From assembly GCA_905480395.1 (NCBI GenBank), contig CAJQQE010000012.1:62001-126000 (forward strand): a DNA stretch of 64,000 nt. Reading direction: 5' to 3'. Every line of letters begins with the position of its first letter. Positions within the stretch are counted from its first letter, which is position 1. The position numbers and the translations under genes are program-made. Shown here piece by piece: positions 53,213 to 62,328 of the stretch. This DNA comes from an uncultured Phycisphaerales bacterium (lineage in GTDB: Bacteria; Planctomycetota; Phycisphaerae; Phycisphaerales; SM1A02). The notes beneath the pieces are model-generated. The model was not told the DNA's origin, did not search any database, and saw only the letters and a list, made by a program, of their open reading frames with translations.

Positions 53213-54124
53213 TCAGGGATCCTTGATCGCTGGTTTCGGGGCCACCAGATCTGAGTACCGGTGGTGCCGCCGAAGGAGGGGAATGGTTCCCCAGACCGCG
53301 TTGAAGAGGAGGTAGACCATTCCGAGCAACACGAGCAGTGAACTCGCCAGGCCAACCATCATCAGGGTGCTGTGCAGGCTCGAGAGTGCCATCATGTCGA
53401 ATCGCATCGCCATCAGGAGAACTTCGATCACGAATTCGATGCCGATGCTGGCGAGCAGCGGGCCGGTGGTCTGAATCGCATGCCCGGCATCGCGGTACGC
53501 GATCCCTCTTCGGCCGATTCGAGCAAGCACATGGGTCGTGGAAATGGCGATGGGAATGAGGGCGCCCGTGCGAATCATCGCCACGAGGAGCCAGCGATCA
53601 GCAATTCCGGTAGTCGTAGAGAGATTCGATGCCAAGAGCAGAAGTGGGGCGGTTGCCACGACGGCACAGCCGGCGAAGAGCAGCGTGCTCCGAAATCGAT
53701 CGAGAAATGGCATCCACGCCTGCCGCGCGAGGACGACGGCGATGACACCGCAGACGGCGGCCACGGCGCCGATTGAGCTGAGCACGAGAAGCGTGAGTGA
53801 CACGAACGCGCCCTGCGGCCCCGTCGGCGTTGTGATCAAGGCGCCCCAGAAAACGGAGGATTCGATTGCCCAGATCGAAGCGGCGAGTGGGAGGGTGATG
53901 GCAGCAATCGCGATCCGCCGTGGTCCGGGGAGGCCCTCCCCGTGGATGGTCTCCAGATCGATGGACGCATGAAGCGATGTCTCAATCGAGAGGCCGCATT
54001 CTGGGCATCGACTGTCGCTGGATTGACCTTGGAGGTCGTACCGGCATCGACTGCAGGGGAGGTTCGCCGTGATGACGTGACAACTCTGCTCGGACGGCGA
54101 ACTCAGGTCTTTCCGTGGCAACAT
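53213..54124 (-). CDS. Planctomycete-type zinc-ribbon membrane protein
   Basis: A 303-residue protein. Near the N-terminus is the zinc ribbon CSRCRYDLQGQSSDSRCPECG (CxxCxYDLxG...CPxC), a pattern I associate with many planctomycete membrane proteins. Residues about 70-290 hold five to six hydrophobic segments without charged gating motifs. No enzymatic motif recognised. Start at ATG 54124; a TTG at 54184 would add 20 residues. Divergent from the MoxR gene. Confidence 0.8.
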   Translation of the reverse strand: MLPRKDLSSPSEQSCHVITANLPCSRCRYDLQGQSSDSRCPECGLSIETSLHASIDLETIHGEGLPGPRRIAIAAITLPLAASIWAIESSVFWGALITTPTGPQGAFVSLTLLVLSSIGAVAAVCGVIAVVLARQAWMPFLDRFRSTLLFAGCAVVATAPLLLLASNLSTTTGIADRWLLVAMIRTGALIPIAISTTHVLARIGRRGIAYRDAGHAIQTTGPLLASIGIEFVIEVLLMAMRFDMMALSSLHSTLMMVGLASSLLVLLGMVYLLFNAVWGTIPLLRRHHRYSDLVAPKPAIKDP

Positions 54125-54255
54125 GCCGGCTCCGTGGAGAAATCGCGTTATCAGCGTGGACGGAGAGCGGCCATCTGTCAACAACCGATTTGTGGATCGC
54201 CCCGGATTCCCACTTTGGCATCGGTTTCGGAAAGACCGGTGGCGAGCCTCCCTGA

Positions 54256-54261
54256 TACGCT
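54256..54261 (+). promoter_or_regulatory. Extended -10-like TGA-TACGCT 9 nt before moxR-type gene
   Basis: TACGCT preceded by TGA lies 9 nt upstream of ATG 54271. Confidence 0.45.
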
Positions 54262-54270
54262 TCTCACTGC

Positions 54271-55200
54271 ATGGATGATGCCCTTAGAAAACTTCGTGAG
54301 TCGATCGCGTCGGTCTACATGGGCAATGCCCTCGTGGTCGATCGCCTAGTCGCATGCTTGCTCGCTCGGGGGCACGTTTTGATCGAGGACGTTCCAGGGG
54401 TCGGCAAGACGGTCTTGGCCAACGCGCTCGCTCGCTCAATCGATGCCGACTTCAGCCGTATTCAATGCACCCCAGATCTTCTCCCCACGGACATCACCGG
54501 GGCCGCGATCTTCAATCGACAGACTGAAGAATTCGAGTTTCGTCGCGGGCCGATCTTCTCCAACATCGTGCTGGCGGATGAAGTCAATCGCACGACGCCT
54601 CGCACGCAATCGGCGATGCTCGAAGCGATGAGCGAGGGGCAGGTCTCAGCCGAAGGCGCGGCGCATCTCCTGCCAGATCCATTTATGGTCATCGCGACGC
54701 AGAATCCCTACGAGTTTGAGGGGACATATTTCCTTCCCGAAAACCAGCTCGATCGCTTCCTGATGCGAATCAGCCTCGGCTATCCAGCCCCCGATGACGA
54801 AGTTCGGATTCTCGACGTCCAGCCGGCCAGAACCACGCTGCAGTCATTGACGCCGGTGCTCAAGAAGGAAGAGGTCAAGGAACTTCAGAGTCGAACCGAT
54901 GCGGTTCGGCTCGATCGAAGCCTCGCCGACTACATCATCGCGCTCGCGACGGCGACCCGAGAGGATGATGACCTCCAGGTGGGATTGAGCCCTCGCGGCT
55001 CTCTCGCCATCGCGCAGGCGGCGCGGGCGACCGCGGTTCTTGCGGGGCGTCAACATTGCATCCCGGAAGACGTGGTTGAGAACATCCTTCCGGTCTGCGC
55101 GCATCGCGTGGTCAGTAAGTCAGCCATGCACGAAGGCGATACCATCACCGCCCGTCGCATCATGCAACGGATTCTCGAGTCTGTCCCCTCGCCGGTTTGA
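54271..55200 (+). CDS. MoxR-family AAA+ ATPase
   Basis: A 309-residue ATPase of the MoxR/RavA type. Walker A is VPGVGKTVLANALA near residue 45, Walker B is LADEVNR (the DE pair) near residue 106, sensor 1 is TQNPYEFEGTYFLPE near 145, and sensor 2 is LSPRGSLAIAQAARA near 240. These chaperone-like ATPases act on cofactor insertion or envelope complexes together with von Willebrand-type or DUF58 partners, but here the next gene is queC, 7 nt downstream, so the typical partners are elsewhere. Start 54271 follows TACGCT by 9 nt. Confidence 0.9.
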   Translation: MDDALRKLRESIASVYMGNALVVDRLVACLLARGHVLIEDVPGVGKTVLANALARSIDADFSRIQCTPDLLPTDITGAAIFNRQTEEFEFRRGPIFSNIVLADEVNRTTPRTQSAMLEAMSEGQVSAEGAAHLLPDPFMVIATQNPYEFEGTYFLPENQLDRFLMRISLGYPAPDDEVRILDVQPARTTLQSLTPVLKKEEVKELQSRTDAVRLDRSLADYIIALATATREDDDLQVGLSPRGSLAIAQAARATAVLAGRQHCIPEDVVENILPVCAHRVVSKSAMHEGDTITARRIMQRILESVPSPV

Positions 55201-55207
55201 CTTTTCG

Positions 55208-55879
55208 ATGAAAGCAATCGTCCTTCTTTCTGGTGGCCTTGATTCCTCGACCGTGCTGGCATGGGCGAAGGCAGAGGGTCGTGAGTGCTTCGCCCTCTCC
55301 TTCGACTACGGACAGCGGCATCGCATTGAACTGGAGCGGGCGGCTGAGATCGCCGCGAAAATCGGCGCGGTGGAACACCAGGTGCTTTCGATCGATCTTC
55401 GTGCGTTCGGTGGCTCGGCGCTCACCGCCGACATCGAGGTTCCCAAAGATCGGGTCAACGGACATGGTCACTTATCCGGCGAGGGCGCCCAGGATGCCAT
55501 CCCGATTACCTACGTCCCGGCTCGGAACACGATCTTTCTGAGTTTCGCGCTGGCCTTTGCGGAGGTCCGCGAGGCGGAGGAGATCTGGCTCGGGATCAAC
55601 GCCATCGACTACTCGGGATATCCCGACTGCCGTCCCGAATACCTCACGGCCTTCCAGCGGATGGCCGATCTCGCCACCAAGGCCGGCGTTGAAGGGCACG
55701 GGCCTCGATTCGTCTCACCGCTTGCCGAACTCGGCAAGGTCGAGATCGTTCGTAAGGCCAGGGAACTTGGCGTTCCCGTCGACCGAACCTTCAGCTGTTA
55801 TGACCCGGCGGATGGAGGCGTTTCGTGCGGGAGATGTGATTCCTGCATTCTCCGTGCGAACGCGATCGCCGAAGCATAA
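55208..55879 (+). CDS. queC: 7-cyano-7-deazaguanine synthase
   Basis: A 223-residue enzyme that converts carboxy-deazaguanine to preQ0 for queuosine and archaeosine-type bases. The PP-loop ATP motif is VLLSGGLDSSTVLA at residues about 5-18, PARNTIFLSFAL near 107 is family-typical, and the zinc ligands are four Cys in CYDPADGGVSCGRCDSC near 195-212. Length matches QueC. It is 7 nt downstream of the MoxR gene in the same direction, so co-transcribed. Other que genes (queD, queE, queF) are not in the window. Confidence 0.95.
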   Translation: MKAIVLLSGGLDSSTVLAWAKAEGRECFALSFDYGQRHRIELERAAEIAAKIGAVEHQVLSIDLRAFGGSALTADIEVPKDRVNGHGHLSGEGAQDAIPITYVPARNTIFLSFALAFAEVREAEEIWLGINAIDYSGYPDCRPEYLTAFQRMADLATKAGVEGHGPRFVSPLAELGKVEIVRKARELGVPVDRTFSCYDPADGGVSCGRCDSCILRANAIAEA

Positions 55880-55909
55880 CGCCCCCGGCACGCCACGGCG
55901 TTGCACGAA

Positions 55910-55947
55910 AACCGCCCCTCGGGAACGATGTTCCTACGGGGCGGGTT
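55910..55947. terminator. Hairpin between queC and gyrB ends
   Basis: AACCGCCCC pairs with GGGGCGGGTT (one bulged G), around a second inner hairpin GGGAAC / GTTCC. It sits between the convergent ends of queC and gyrB. No long T-run follows, so efficiency is uncertain. Confidence 0.6.
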
Positions 55948-56017
55948 GCCTTCGGTTGGCGAAGTTCGATTCAGTCGCATTCGATGATCATGTGACTGAT
56001 CACGTGGATGACCGGAA

Positions 56018-58576
56018 TCAGATGTCGAGGTTCTTGACTTCGAGGGCGTGGGCCTCGATGTAGTTCCTTCGAGCCTCGACGTTCTCGCCCATCAGGGTGG
56101 CGAAGAGTGAATCAGCCTCGCTGGCAGCATCCCAAGTGACTCGAAGGAGCGTTCGTTTCGTGGGGTCCATGGTGGTTTCCCACAGTTGCTCCGCTTCCAT
56201 TTCGCCCAGCCCCTTGAATCGTTTCACTTCGCTTCCACGACGGCCGACGTCCTGCATCGTGTGGATGATCGCTGGAATACTGACGGCTTCGACGATCTCT
56301 TCTGCACCGTCCTTCTTCGGATTGGCCACCAGCCATCCGTATCGGGTCGGAAGACGTTCGCCAGTCACGGCCTCTTCCTGAACGAGTGCCCAATCATCGA
56401 TCGAGATATCCACGTCTGCGAGTTCGGCGATGATTCGGTCGATTTCGCGATTCTCGTGCAACTCCCAAATGGTCGCGACCAGGGTCGGGTCCGGGGTGGC
56501 AGGCTCTTCGGGGTCGATGGTCGTGTCCAGAATGAGATTCTGGGCGGCGATGGTATCCATCGCTTCAGCCTCGCTCCAACAAAGTCGCTCACCGCTCTGC
56601 CATCGGAGATGAAAGTGCGGGAGCCGGTCGTTGTTTTGGGGGTCTCGATGCCGGGCGGCAAGGAGATCGGTGAACAGGATGCCACGTCGCTGGGACACGG
56701 TCGTGAGTTCTTCGAGTCGTTCGAGGCGACGGAGAATCCGTCGGGCGTCGTCTCCCTCAAGCTTGGATCTCACGCTGCCATCATCATTTCGGACCACGAA
56801 CGCCGCATGTTCCATGGCTTGATCCATCAGCACGTCGTTCATCCGACGGTCATTGAGCACATAGGCCGATTTCTTGCCGCGGGAAAGCTGGTAGAGCGGG
56901 GGCTGCGCGATGTACACGTGGCCGCGACGGACCAGTTCAGACATCTGCCGGAAGAAGAAGGTCAGCAGCAAAGTCCGAATGTGTGAACCATCCACATCGG
57001 CGTCGGTCATGATGATGATTCGACCGTACCGAAGTTTGCTCACGTCGAAATCTTCGCCGATCCCACATTGCAACGCCTGGATCAGGGTTCGGATTTCCTC
57101 GAAGCCGAGGACCTTGTCGAGCCTCGCTTTCTCGACATTCAGGAGTTTTCCGCGGAGGGGGAGGATCGCCTGATTGACGTGGTCCCGGCCACCCTTGGCA
57201 CTGCCGCCCGCGGAGTCACCTTCGACGAGGAAGATTTCGGTCTCTTCGACATTGTTACTAGAGCAGTCGGCGAGCTTGTGGGGCATACCGCCAGAGTCGA
57301 GGGCACCTTTTCGCTTGATCAATTCGCGGGCTTTACGAGCGGCTTCGCGAGCCTGTGCCGCAAGAGCTGCCTTCAGCGCAATCTGCTTCGCTTCGCCGGG
57401 ATGTTCGTCAAGCCAGGCGCCGAGGCCCTCGCTGACCATCTGACTGACGAAGCTTTCCGCTTCCTGATTGAGGAGCTTCTCCTTCGTCTGATTGTTGAAC
57501 TGCGGATCGGCGATCTTCACGCTCACAATTGCGGTCAGACCTTCCCGCAGGTCATCGCCGGTGGGCGTGAGATCTTTCAGCAGATTGTTCCGCTTCGCAT
57601 ATCCGTTGATCGTCCTGGTCAACGCGGTCTTGAATCCGGAGACGTGAGTGCCGCCATCGGGATTGAAGATGTTGTTTCCGAACGCGAGCAGATTCTCCGA
57701 AGTCGCATCGGTGTACTGCATCGCAATCTCGGCGCGGATTTTCAGCGTCTCATCGCTCGCCGAGAGATGGATGATCGAACTCTCCGTCCGCTTGCTGGCG
57801 TTGAGGTGGCTGACGTAGGCAATCAAGCCTCGTTCATCGTGGTACTTCTCTTCTCGGATTCGACCCGACCCGTCGACCCGTTCGTCGATCAGTCGGATGA
57901 CCACGCCTGAATTGAGGTACGCCAGTTCGCGAAGTCGATGTTGCAACGTCTCGAATCGGAAGCCGGTGTCGACGAAGATCTGAGAGTCGGGCTTGAAGGA
58001 GATCCGTGTGCCATTTCGGCCGGCCGGAATATCGAGAATCTCGTTGGTGTTTTCAACGACGTGCAGCTCGGTATTCACGTCGCCGCGGGCGAAAGAGATC
58101 TTCTGAACCAGACCGTCTTTGATGACCTCGACCTCAGTCCACTCGGAGAGGGCGTTGACGCATTTGATACCAACGCCATGGAGCCCGCCGGAGACCTTGT
58201 AGGCGTTGTCGCCGAATTTTCCGCCGGCATGCAATTGGGTGAGGATCACTTCAACTGCAGGACGCCCGTTGATCTTCGGATTGTCATGTTTCATCGGGCC
58301 GGTCGGCATGCCGCGTCCGTCGTCGGTCACCGTACATGAGCCATCGACCCCGAGACGGACGACTACCCGGCTGGCAAAATCTGCCATGGCTTCATCGATG
58401 GCGTTGTCGACGCACTCGTAGACGAGATGATGAAGCGCGCCCAGTCCGGTGCCGCCGACGTACATGCCGGGCCGCTTGCGAATCGCTTCAAGACCCTCGA
58501 GGACTTGAATCGAGTCACTGTTGTATTCGTCGTCGCTTCCGGCTGCGAAATCGACAGGTTCCGTGGTGTCGGTCAT
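56018..58576 (-). CDS. gyrB: DNA gyrase subunit B
   Basis: An 852-residue ATPase subunit of DNA gyrase. The GHKL ATP site is recognisable: YECVDNAIDEAMAD near residue 55, TVTDDGRGMPTG near 83, and KVSGGLHGVGIKCVNAL near 125. The TOPRIM domain (EGDSAGGSAKGGRDHVNQAI and IIMTDADVDGSHIRTLL near residue 455-535) and the C-terminal QKFKGLGEM-type segment (RFKGLGEMEAEQLWETTMDP) follow. It is longer than minimal GyrB, consistent with an insertion between the TOPRIM and the C-terminal domain (roughly residues 590-760), as in enterobacterial GyrB. ParE is the alternative, but length and motifs favour GyrB. No gyrA is adjacent. Confidence 0.94.
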   Translation of the reverse strand: MTDTTEPVDFAAGSDDEYNSDSIQVLEGLEAIRKRPGMYVGGTGLGALHHLVYECVDNAIDEAMADFASRVVVRLGVDGSCTVTDDGRGMPTGPMKHDNPKINGRPAVEVILTQLHAGGKFGDNAYKVSGGLHGVGIKCVNALSEWTEVEVIKDGLVQKISFARGDVNTELHVVENTNEILDIPAGRNGTRISFKPDSQIFVDTGFRFETLQHRLRELAYLNSGVVIRLIDERVDGSGRIREEKYHDERGLIAYVSHLNASKRTESSIIHLSASDETLKIRAEIAMQYTDATSENLLAFGNNIFNPDGGTHVSGFKTALTRTINGYAKRNNLLKDLTPTGDDLREGLTAIVSVKIADPQFNNQTKEKLLNQEAESFVSQMVSEGLGAWLDEHPGEAKQIALKAALAAQAREAARKARELIKRKGALDSGGMPHKLADCSSNNVEETEIFLVEGDSAGGSAKGGRDHVNQAILPLRGKLLNVEKARLDKVLGFEEIRTLIQALQCGIGEDFDVSKLRYGRIIIMTDADVDGSHIRTLLLTFFFRQMSELVRRGHVYIAQPPLYQLSRGKKSAYVLNDRRMNDVLMDQAMEHAAFVVRNDDGSVRSKLEGDDARRILRRLERLEELTTVSQRRGILFTDLLAARHRDPQNNDRLPHFHLRWQSGERLCWSEAEAMDTIAAQNLILDTTIDPEEPATPDPTLVATIWELHENREIDRIIAELADVDISIDDWALVQEEAVTGERLPTRYGWLVANPKKDGAEEIVEAVSIPAIIHTMQDVGRRGSEVKRFKGLGEMEAEQLWETTMDPTKRTLLRVTWDAASEADSLFATLMGENVEARRNYIEAHALEVKNLDI

Positions 58577-59655
58577 TCCCGTTCTTCGCCTGATCTCAAG
58601 GAGCCTGGTACGAGTCCGAATTCGATTGGATCCTTACAAGAAGAATCCGGCATCGAAAACGAAGAGCGTGGTGTTTTGATCCGATCGAAGGCTGAGAAAG
58701 AGACTTCGAACGTGTCTCGAAAGGACGCTCTCGAGACCCTTAGATTCTACCGTAAATCAGCTTTGAGATGGGTCTCTCGATGTGGATCTGGGGTGGATCC
58801 GACGGTCTCCGGAATCTCCTTGGGGGGACGGTTCAGAACGCGTGGCGGAATACGGTTTAGAGCACCAAAAACCTCGCCTTGAGAAATGGGATTTCGGGCC
58901 TTTTCATGGTGTCGGAATTGGGTTCAACTCCAGTGGCGGTTCAGCTCGATTTCGGGCGTGCTTTTCCGCGTTCAATCTGTCAGATCATGATTGGCCATCG
59001 ATACTGGTCCGAGACCTGATGGGCGAGGAATCGTAGGCGGGAGAACAGCCATGCCCTGGAGCGCCCCAAAGCGACCGGCATGGGGTTTGGATGGAAGCCG
59101 TCTTCTGAACGACCGGATCAGGTTCTGGACCATCGGACGGTCGCCGAGCGGTATGAGTGACACCTTTTTGGTCAGGTGGCGATGCTTCGAAAGCGGTGAA
59201 TCTGACGAAATGGGCGGCACGGCAGTAAGAGGTTTTCGTCGCGCGGGCCGCGTCAGGAGAACTGATTCACGGCCCCCACGGGAGCCGAGCCGGTCCTCCG
59301 GTGTCACGGTTTCAACTTTGGTGCGTCTCGTGGGATGAGTCGATGGAGGATTCTCCTTGGGCCGTTGAACACGGCGGTTCCAGTCCGCGAATGGGCCCTG
59401 AAGTCGGTTGGACCTCTTATTGGCCCACCCTTGGCCCGTCCGATACTGCAGTGGACCCGAGATTGGGGTCGATGACCTGATGGTCAGATCGGAAAGTGCC
59501 GAACCACCGACCCATGGTCGTCGTCTTAACGAGGTGGATCTGGTTCTGGCCGAGACGACGCCAGATCGCCGACCATCGCTCGATCTCCCCATGTGGGGTG
59601 TTCCATGGATGCGAGGCCGTGACTTCTCGACCCCCTGCCACGGAAGGTTCAATCG
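58577..59655. other. 1.1-kb gap between gyrB and the amidase gene
   Basis: The longest apparently empty stretch in the window. Open frames of up to 245 codons on the minus strand (58972-59709) have an arginine/serine/proline-rich shadow composition, and one runs into the start of the amidase gene. I find no rRNA, tRNA, tmRNA or SRP-RNA signature. It could hold an unrecognised RNA gene, a divergent promoter region or decayed DNA. Confidence 0.5.
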
Positions 59656-60420
59656 ATGACCAGACCTCGCCGAGATGAAGATCAGCCCGCCGCGGGATGT
59701 GATCTGCAACGTCGTCGGGTTCTCGGTGGGGTCGCTCGAACGATCTTCTCGAGTGGGGCGTTGATCGCGGGCCTGAGCGCCTGTTCGACCGTGACTCGGA
59801 GTTCGTCAAACCTCCGGCCGGACTGGCCGACGGTGGGCGCGGCGAATGCTGGCGTGATTCCGAAGCCGGGTGTCGCTCCAGCGGCGGCCGTCGATCCAAG
59901 ATTCGCCAACGTGGCGGCAAGAACATCGTGGACGACCATGCTTCCTGATTACAAAGGGATGAACCGGATGACGCCCATTCGGGCGGTGACCGTGCACCAT
60001 GACGGCCTGCCCTCGCCGCTTGCCAGTAGCCGTTCCCGGGATGCCGAGGATCGACTTCGGATGATCCGCCGAGGTCATGTGAACCACAACGGCTGGGCGG
60101 ACATCGGCTATCACTTTGCCGTCGATCGAGCTGGCCGAGTCTGGTCGTGCCGACCACTGGTCTGGCAGGGCGCGCACGTCAAGGACCGAAACGAGGGAAA
60201 CATCGGCGTCCTCGTGTTGGGAAACTTTGAGATTGAGCGGCCGACCTCGGCACAGCTCAACGCGCTGGCGATCCACTTGAAGACCCTCGCAACCGCCTAT
60301 CGCATTCCGAAACGCAAGGTTTACACGCACCGCGAGTGGCCCGGGGCCGCCACCGCCTGTCCTGGTCGGAACCTCCAGCCGGCGGTGAATCGAATTCGCG
60401 ATCGTGGCCTCGTGGCCTGA
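59656..60420 (+). CDS. N-acetylmuramoyl-L-alanine amidase (amidase_2/PGRP type), exported
   Basis: A 254-residue zinc amidase that cuts the lactyl bond between muramic acid and the stem peptide. The N-terminus (QRRRVLGGVARTIFSSGALIAG) carries a twin-arginine-like signal with a possible lipobox (GLSAC). The amidase domain is residues about 95-250: TVHHDG gives the first His, YHFAVDRAGRVWSCRPL is family-typical, and THREWPGAATACPG gives the second His and the zinc Cys. GGAAGG 8 nt upstream supports the start. Acts in the periplasm in peptidoglycan remodelling or recycling. Confidence 0.9.
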   Translation: MTRPRRDEDQPAAGCDLQRRRVLGGVARTIFSSGALIAGLSACSTVTRSSSNLRPDWPTVGAANAGVIPKPGVAPAAAVDPRFANVAARTSWTTMLPDYKGMNRMTPIRAVTVHHDGLPSPLASSRSRDAEDRLRMIRRGHVNHNGWADIGYHFAVDRAGRVWSCRPLVWQGAHVKDRNEGNIGVLVLGNFEIERPTSAQLNALAIHLKTLATAYRIPKRKVYTHREWPGAATACPGRNLQPAVNRIRDRGLVA

Positions 60421-60447
60421 CCGAAGCCGTTTTCGGCATGACTGATC

Positions 60448-60621
60448 TCAATCTGACGACGGGGGATCGGGTGACTCGCCGCGACCAATCGCGGCGCGAC
60501 GGTCGTCCGCGTCGAGTTTCGATTGCAGCGCCGAGTCGCCCTCTTCGTGTCGGTTGATCACCTTCCAGATGATCCATCCGACGACCAACATTGAGGCGGT
60601 CATGGCAAGCATTTCGAGCAT
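60448..60621 (-). CDS. Small single-helix membrane protein, 57 residues
   Basis: An ATG-started 57-residue frame. Residues about 4-22 are one hydrophobic segment (MLAMTASMLVVGWIIWKVI) followed by a charged tail (NRHEEGDSALQSKLDADDRRA). GGAACC precedes the start. It lies 30 nt downstream of xylulokinase on the same strand, so it may be co-transcribed, and its stop is close to the amidase end. No family recognised, but topology and composition look like a genuine small membrane protein. Confidence 0.6.
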   Translation of the reverse strand: MLEMLAMTASMLVVGWIIWKVINRHEEGDSALQSKLDADDRRAAIGRGESPDPPSSD

Positions 60622-60650
60622 GATCGGTTCCTTATCGCCGAATCGAGCCG

Positions 60651-62165
60651 TCAGGCGTCGTCGGCGATCGCGGGAAAAAGTGGCTTCAGCGCGGGATAGA
60701 GGCGTTCGTAAATCGAGTGTCTGGCGGCCAGCACGGCGGCATTCGGGCCAGCGTCCGTCTGATCGACTTCACTGACCGTCGCTTGACACGCATCTTCGAT
60801 GCTGGGGAATGCGCCAGCCCCAACGGCGGCGAGGATGGCAGCGCCGCACGCGGTGCCTTCGGTGGTCGTGGTGGTGGTCGTCGGAACCCCGAAGAGATCA
60901 GCGCAGGTCTGTCGCCAGAGCGGGCTTTTCGCGCCTCCGCCGGAAAGTCGGACCGTTTCTGGTTCAACGCCGGCCGCCCGAACCAGATCAAGGCATTGTG
61001 CGAGTCCGTGAGTCACACCTTCGAAGACCGCCCGGGCCAGGTGCCTTCGGTCATGTCGTTGGTCGAGGCCGATGAACGTTCCGCGAGCGTTGACGTCGGA
61101 ATATGGCGTTCGTTCGCCGGACAGATAGGGAAGAAAAATCACGCCGTCCGCGCCCGCGGGGACCTCTTCCGCCATCGCTTCGATGCGAGGAAATGCCTCT
61201 GACCCTGCCGCCTCGTCGATGTCTGGAACCATCGCGGAGCGAAACCAGTCGAGACTGCCCGCGCCGGAGAGCATGACGCCCATCAGGTGCCATCGGCCGG
61301 GGACCGCATGGCAGAACGCATGGAGTCGTCCATCCGGGAGTGACCGCCATTGGTCAGTGGGGGCGAAGACGACGCCGCTGGTTCCGAGCGTCGACCCGAC
61401 GGTGCCTTCCTTGATCAGGCCGGTCCCGATCGCCGACGCCGCTTGGTCGCCGGCACCCGCCACGATCGGCACGCCTTCCCGAAGTCCGGTCTCCGCGGCC
61501 GCCGCCGCATGCACCGATGCGACGATCTCTGGACCTTCAGCAGCGTGCGGCCACCAGGAACGTGGGAGATCGAGTTCGCCCAGCAGTTCGTCAGACCAGG
61601 TCCGGTTCGCACAGTCGAAGACGGCGGTGCCGGAGGCATCGGAGACGTCCATCACGAGTTCGCCTGAGAGCCGATAGCGAATCCAATCCTTGGGGAGCAG
61701 CACGGTGGTGATGCGGGCGTAGGCTTCCGGTTCGTGTTCCCGCATCCAGAGGAGCTTCGGTGCGGTGAATCCCGGAAGCATGCGATTGCCGCAGAGTGAG
61801 ACCAAGCGTTCGATCCCGATTCGGGCTTCCACGGCTTGGCACTGCGGGGCGCTTCGCCCGTCATTCCAGAGAATCGCCGGACGGATCGGCGTCGCTGACG
61901 AATCAAGGGCGACCAGACCGTGCATCTGACCGGTGAGGCCGACGCCCTCGATGGTGTCAGCGGCGACGCCGGCGGTGCGACATGTTTGGTTGATCGCCTC
62001 GATGGTGCTCGGCCACCAATCGTCGGGGGCCTGCTCCGACCAACCCGATCGCGGGGCGGACGGCGCGTGGCTTCCGCTGCCAGTCGCGACGACTTGGCCT
62101 TGCTGATTGAGGAGAACGGCCTTGGTGCCGCTGGTACCAACGTCGATGCCGATGAAGAGGCTCAT
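60651..62165 (-). CDS. xylB: Xylulokinase
   Basis: A 504-residue FGGY-family sugar kinase that phosphorylates D-xylulose for entry into the pentose phosphate pathway. The N-terminal ATP/sugar domain has FIGIDVGTSGTKAVLLNQQG at 4-22 (given in parts), the sugar-binding VGLTGQMHGLVALD near 78 and ILWNDGRSAPQ near 98. The C-terminal FGGY signature region is RLSGGGAKSPLWRQTCADLF near 430, and GAILAAVGAG near 465. Length and motifs fit xylulokinase. The start at 62165 follows TACCAT by 7 nt. No xylose isomerase gene (xylA) is in the window. Confidence 0.9.
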   Translation of the reverse strand: MSLFIGIDVGTSGTKAVLLNQQGQVVATGSGSHAPSAPRSGWSEQAPDDWWPSTIEAINQTCRTAGVAADTIEGVGLTGQMHGLVALDSSATPIRPAILWNDGRSAPQCQAVEARIGIERLVSLCGNRMLPGFTAPKLLWMREHEPEAYARITTVLLPKDWIRYRLSGELVMDVSDASGTAVFDCANRTWSDELLGELDLPRSWWPHAAEGPEIVASVHAAAAAETGLREGVPIVAGAGDQAASAIGTGLIKEGTVGSTLGTSGVVFAPTDQWRSLPDGRLHAFCHAVPGRWHLMGVMLSGAGSLDWFRSAMVPDIDEAAGSEAFPRIEAMAEEVPAGADGVIFLPYLSGERTPYSDVNARGTFIGLDQRHDRRHLARAVFEGVTHGLAQCLDLVRAAGVEPETVRLSGGGAKSPLWRQTCADLFGVPTTTTTTTEGTACGAAILAAVGAGAFPSIEDACQATVSEVDQTDAGPNAAVLAARHSIYERLYPALKPLFPAIADDA

Positions 62166-62172
62166 GCCGTGG

Positions 62173-62178
62173 ATGGTA
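62173..62178 (-). promoter_or_regulatory. TACCAT -10-like hexamer 7 nt before xylulokinase
   Basis: Minus-strand TACCAT ends 7 nt upstream of the ATG at 62165 and supports that start over a longer alternative at 62276. Confidence 0.45.
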
Positions 62179-62211
62179 CGGGTGCGAGCAGTACGGAGTG
62201 AGAAAGTGGAG

Positions 62212-62258
62212 CCAAAAACGAAAGGCCGGGACGAAATGCGTTGGCATTCCGTCCCGGC
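62212..62258 (-). terminator. Intrinsic terminator downstream of the lipoprotein gene
   Basis: On the minus strand GCCGGGACG and CGTCCCGGC form a 9-bp perfect stem with an inner GAATGC/GCATTT arm, followed by CTTTCGTTTTT. It lies just past the lipoprotein gene (62329) and just before the xylulokinase start, so the two are separate units. Confidence 0.8.
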
Positions 62259-62328
62259 GTTGGTCCTTCTATCCACTCGTGCAACGAGGCGTCAGTGTCT
62301 GAAGCCTCGCTTCGGAACTTTGATCGGA

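Noticed and set aside
58913-58945. Sequence GGGTTCAACTCC resembling a tRNA T-loop
   Set aside because: The arms do not pair (two mismatches in the T-stem) and there is no matching acceptor stem.
58972-59709. Minus-strand frame of 245 codons in the gyrB-amidase gap
   Set aside because: Arginine/serine/proline-rich with no domain signature, and it runs into the amidase gene on the other strand; kept only as part of the gap description.
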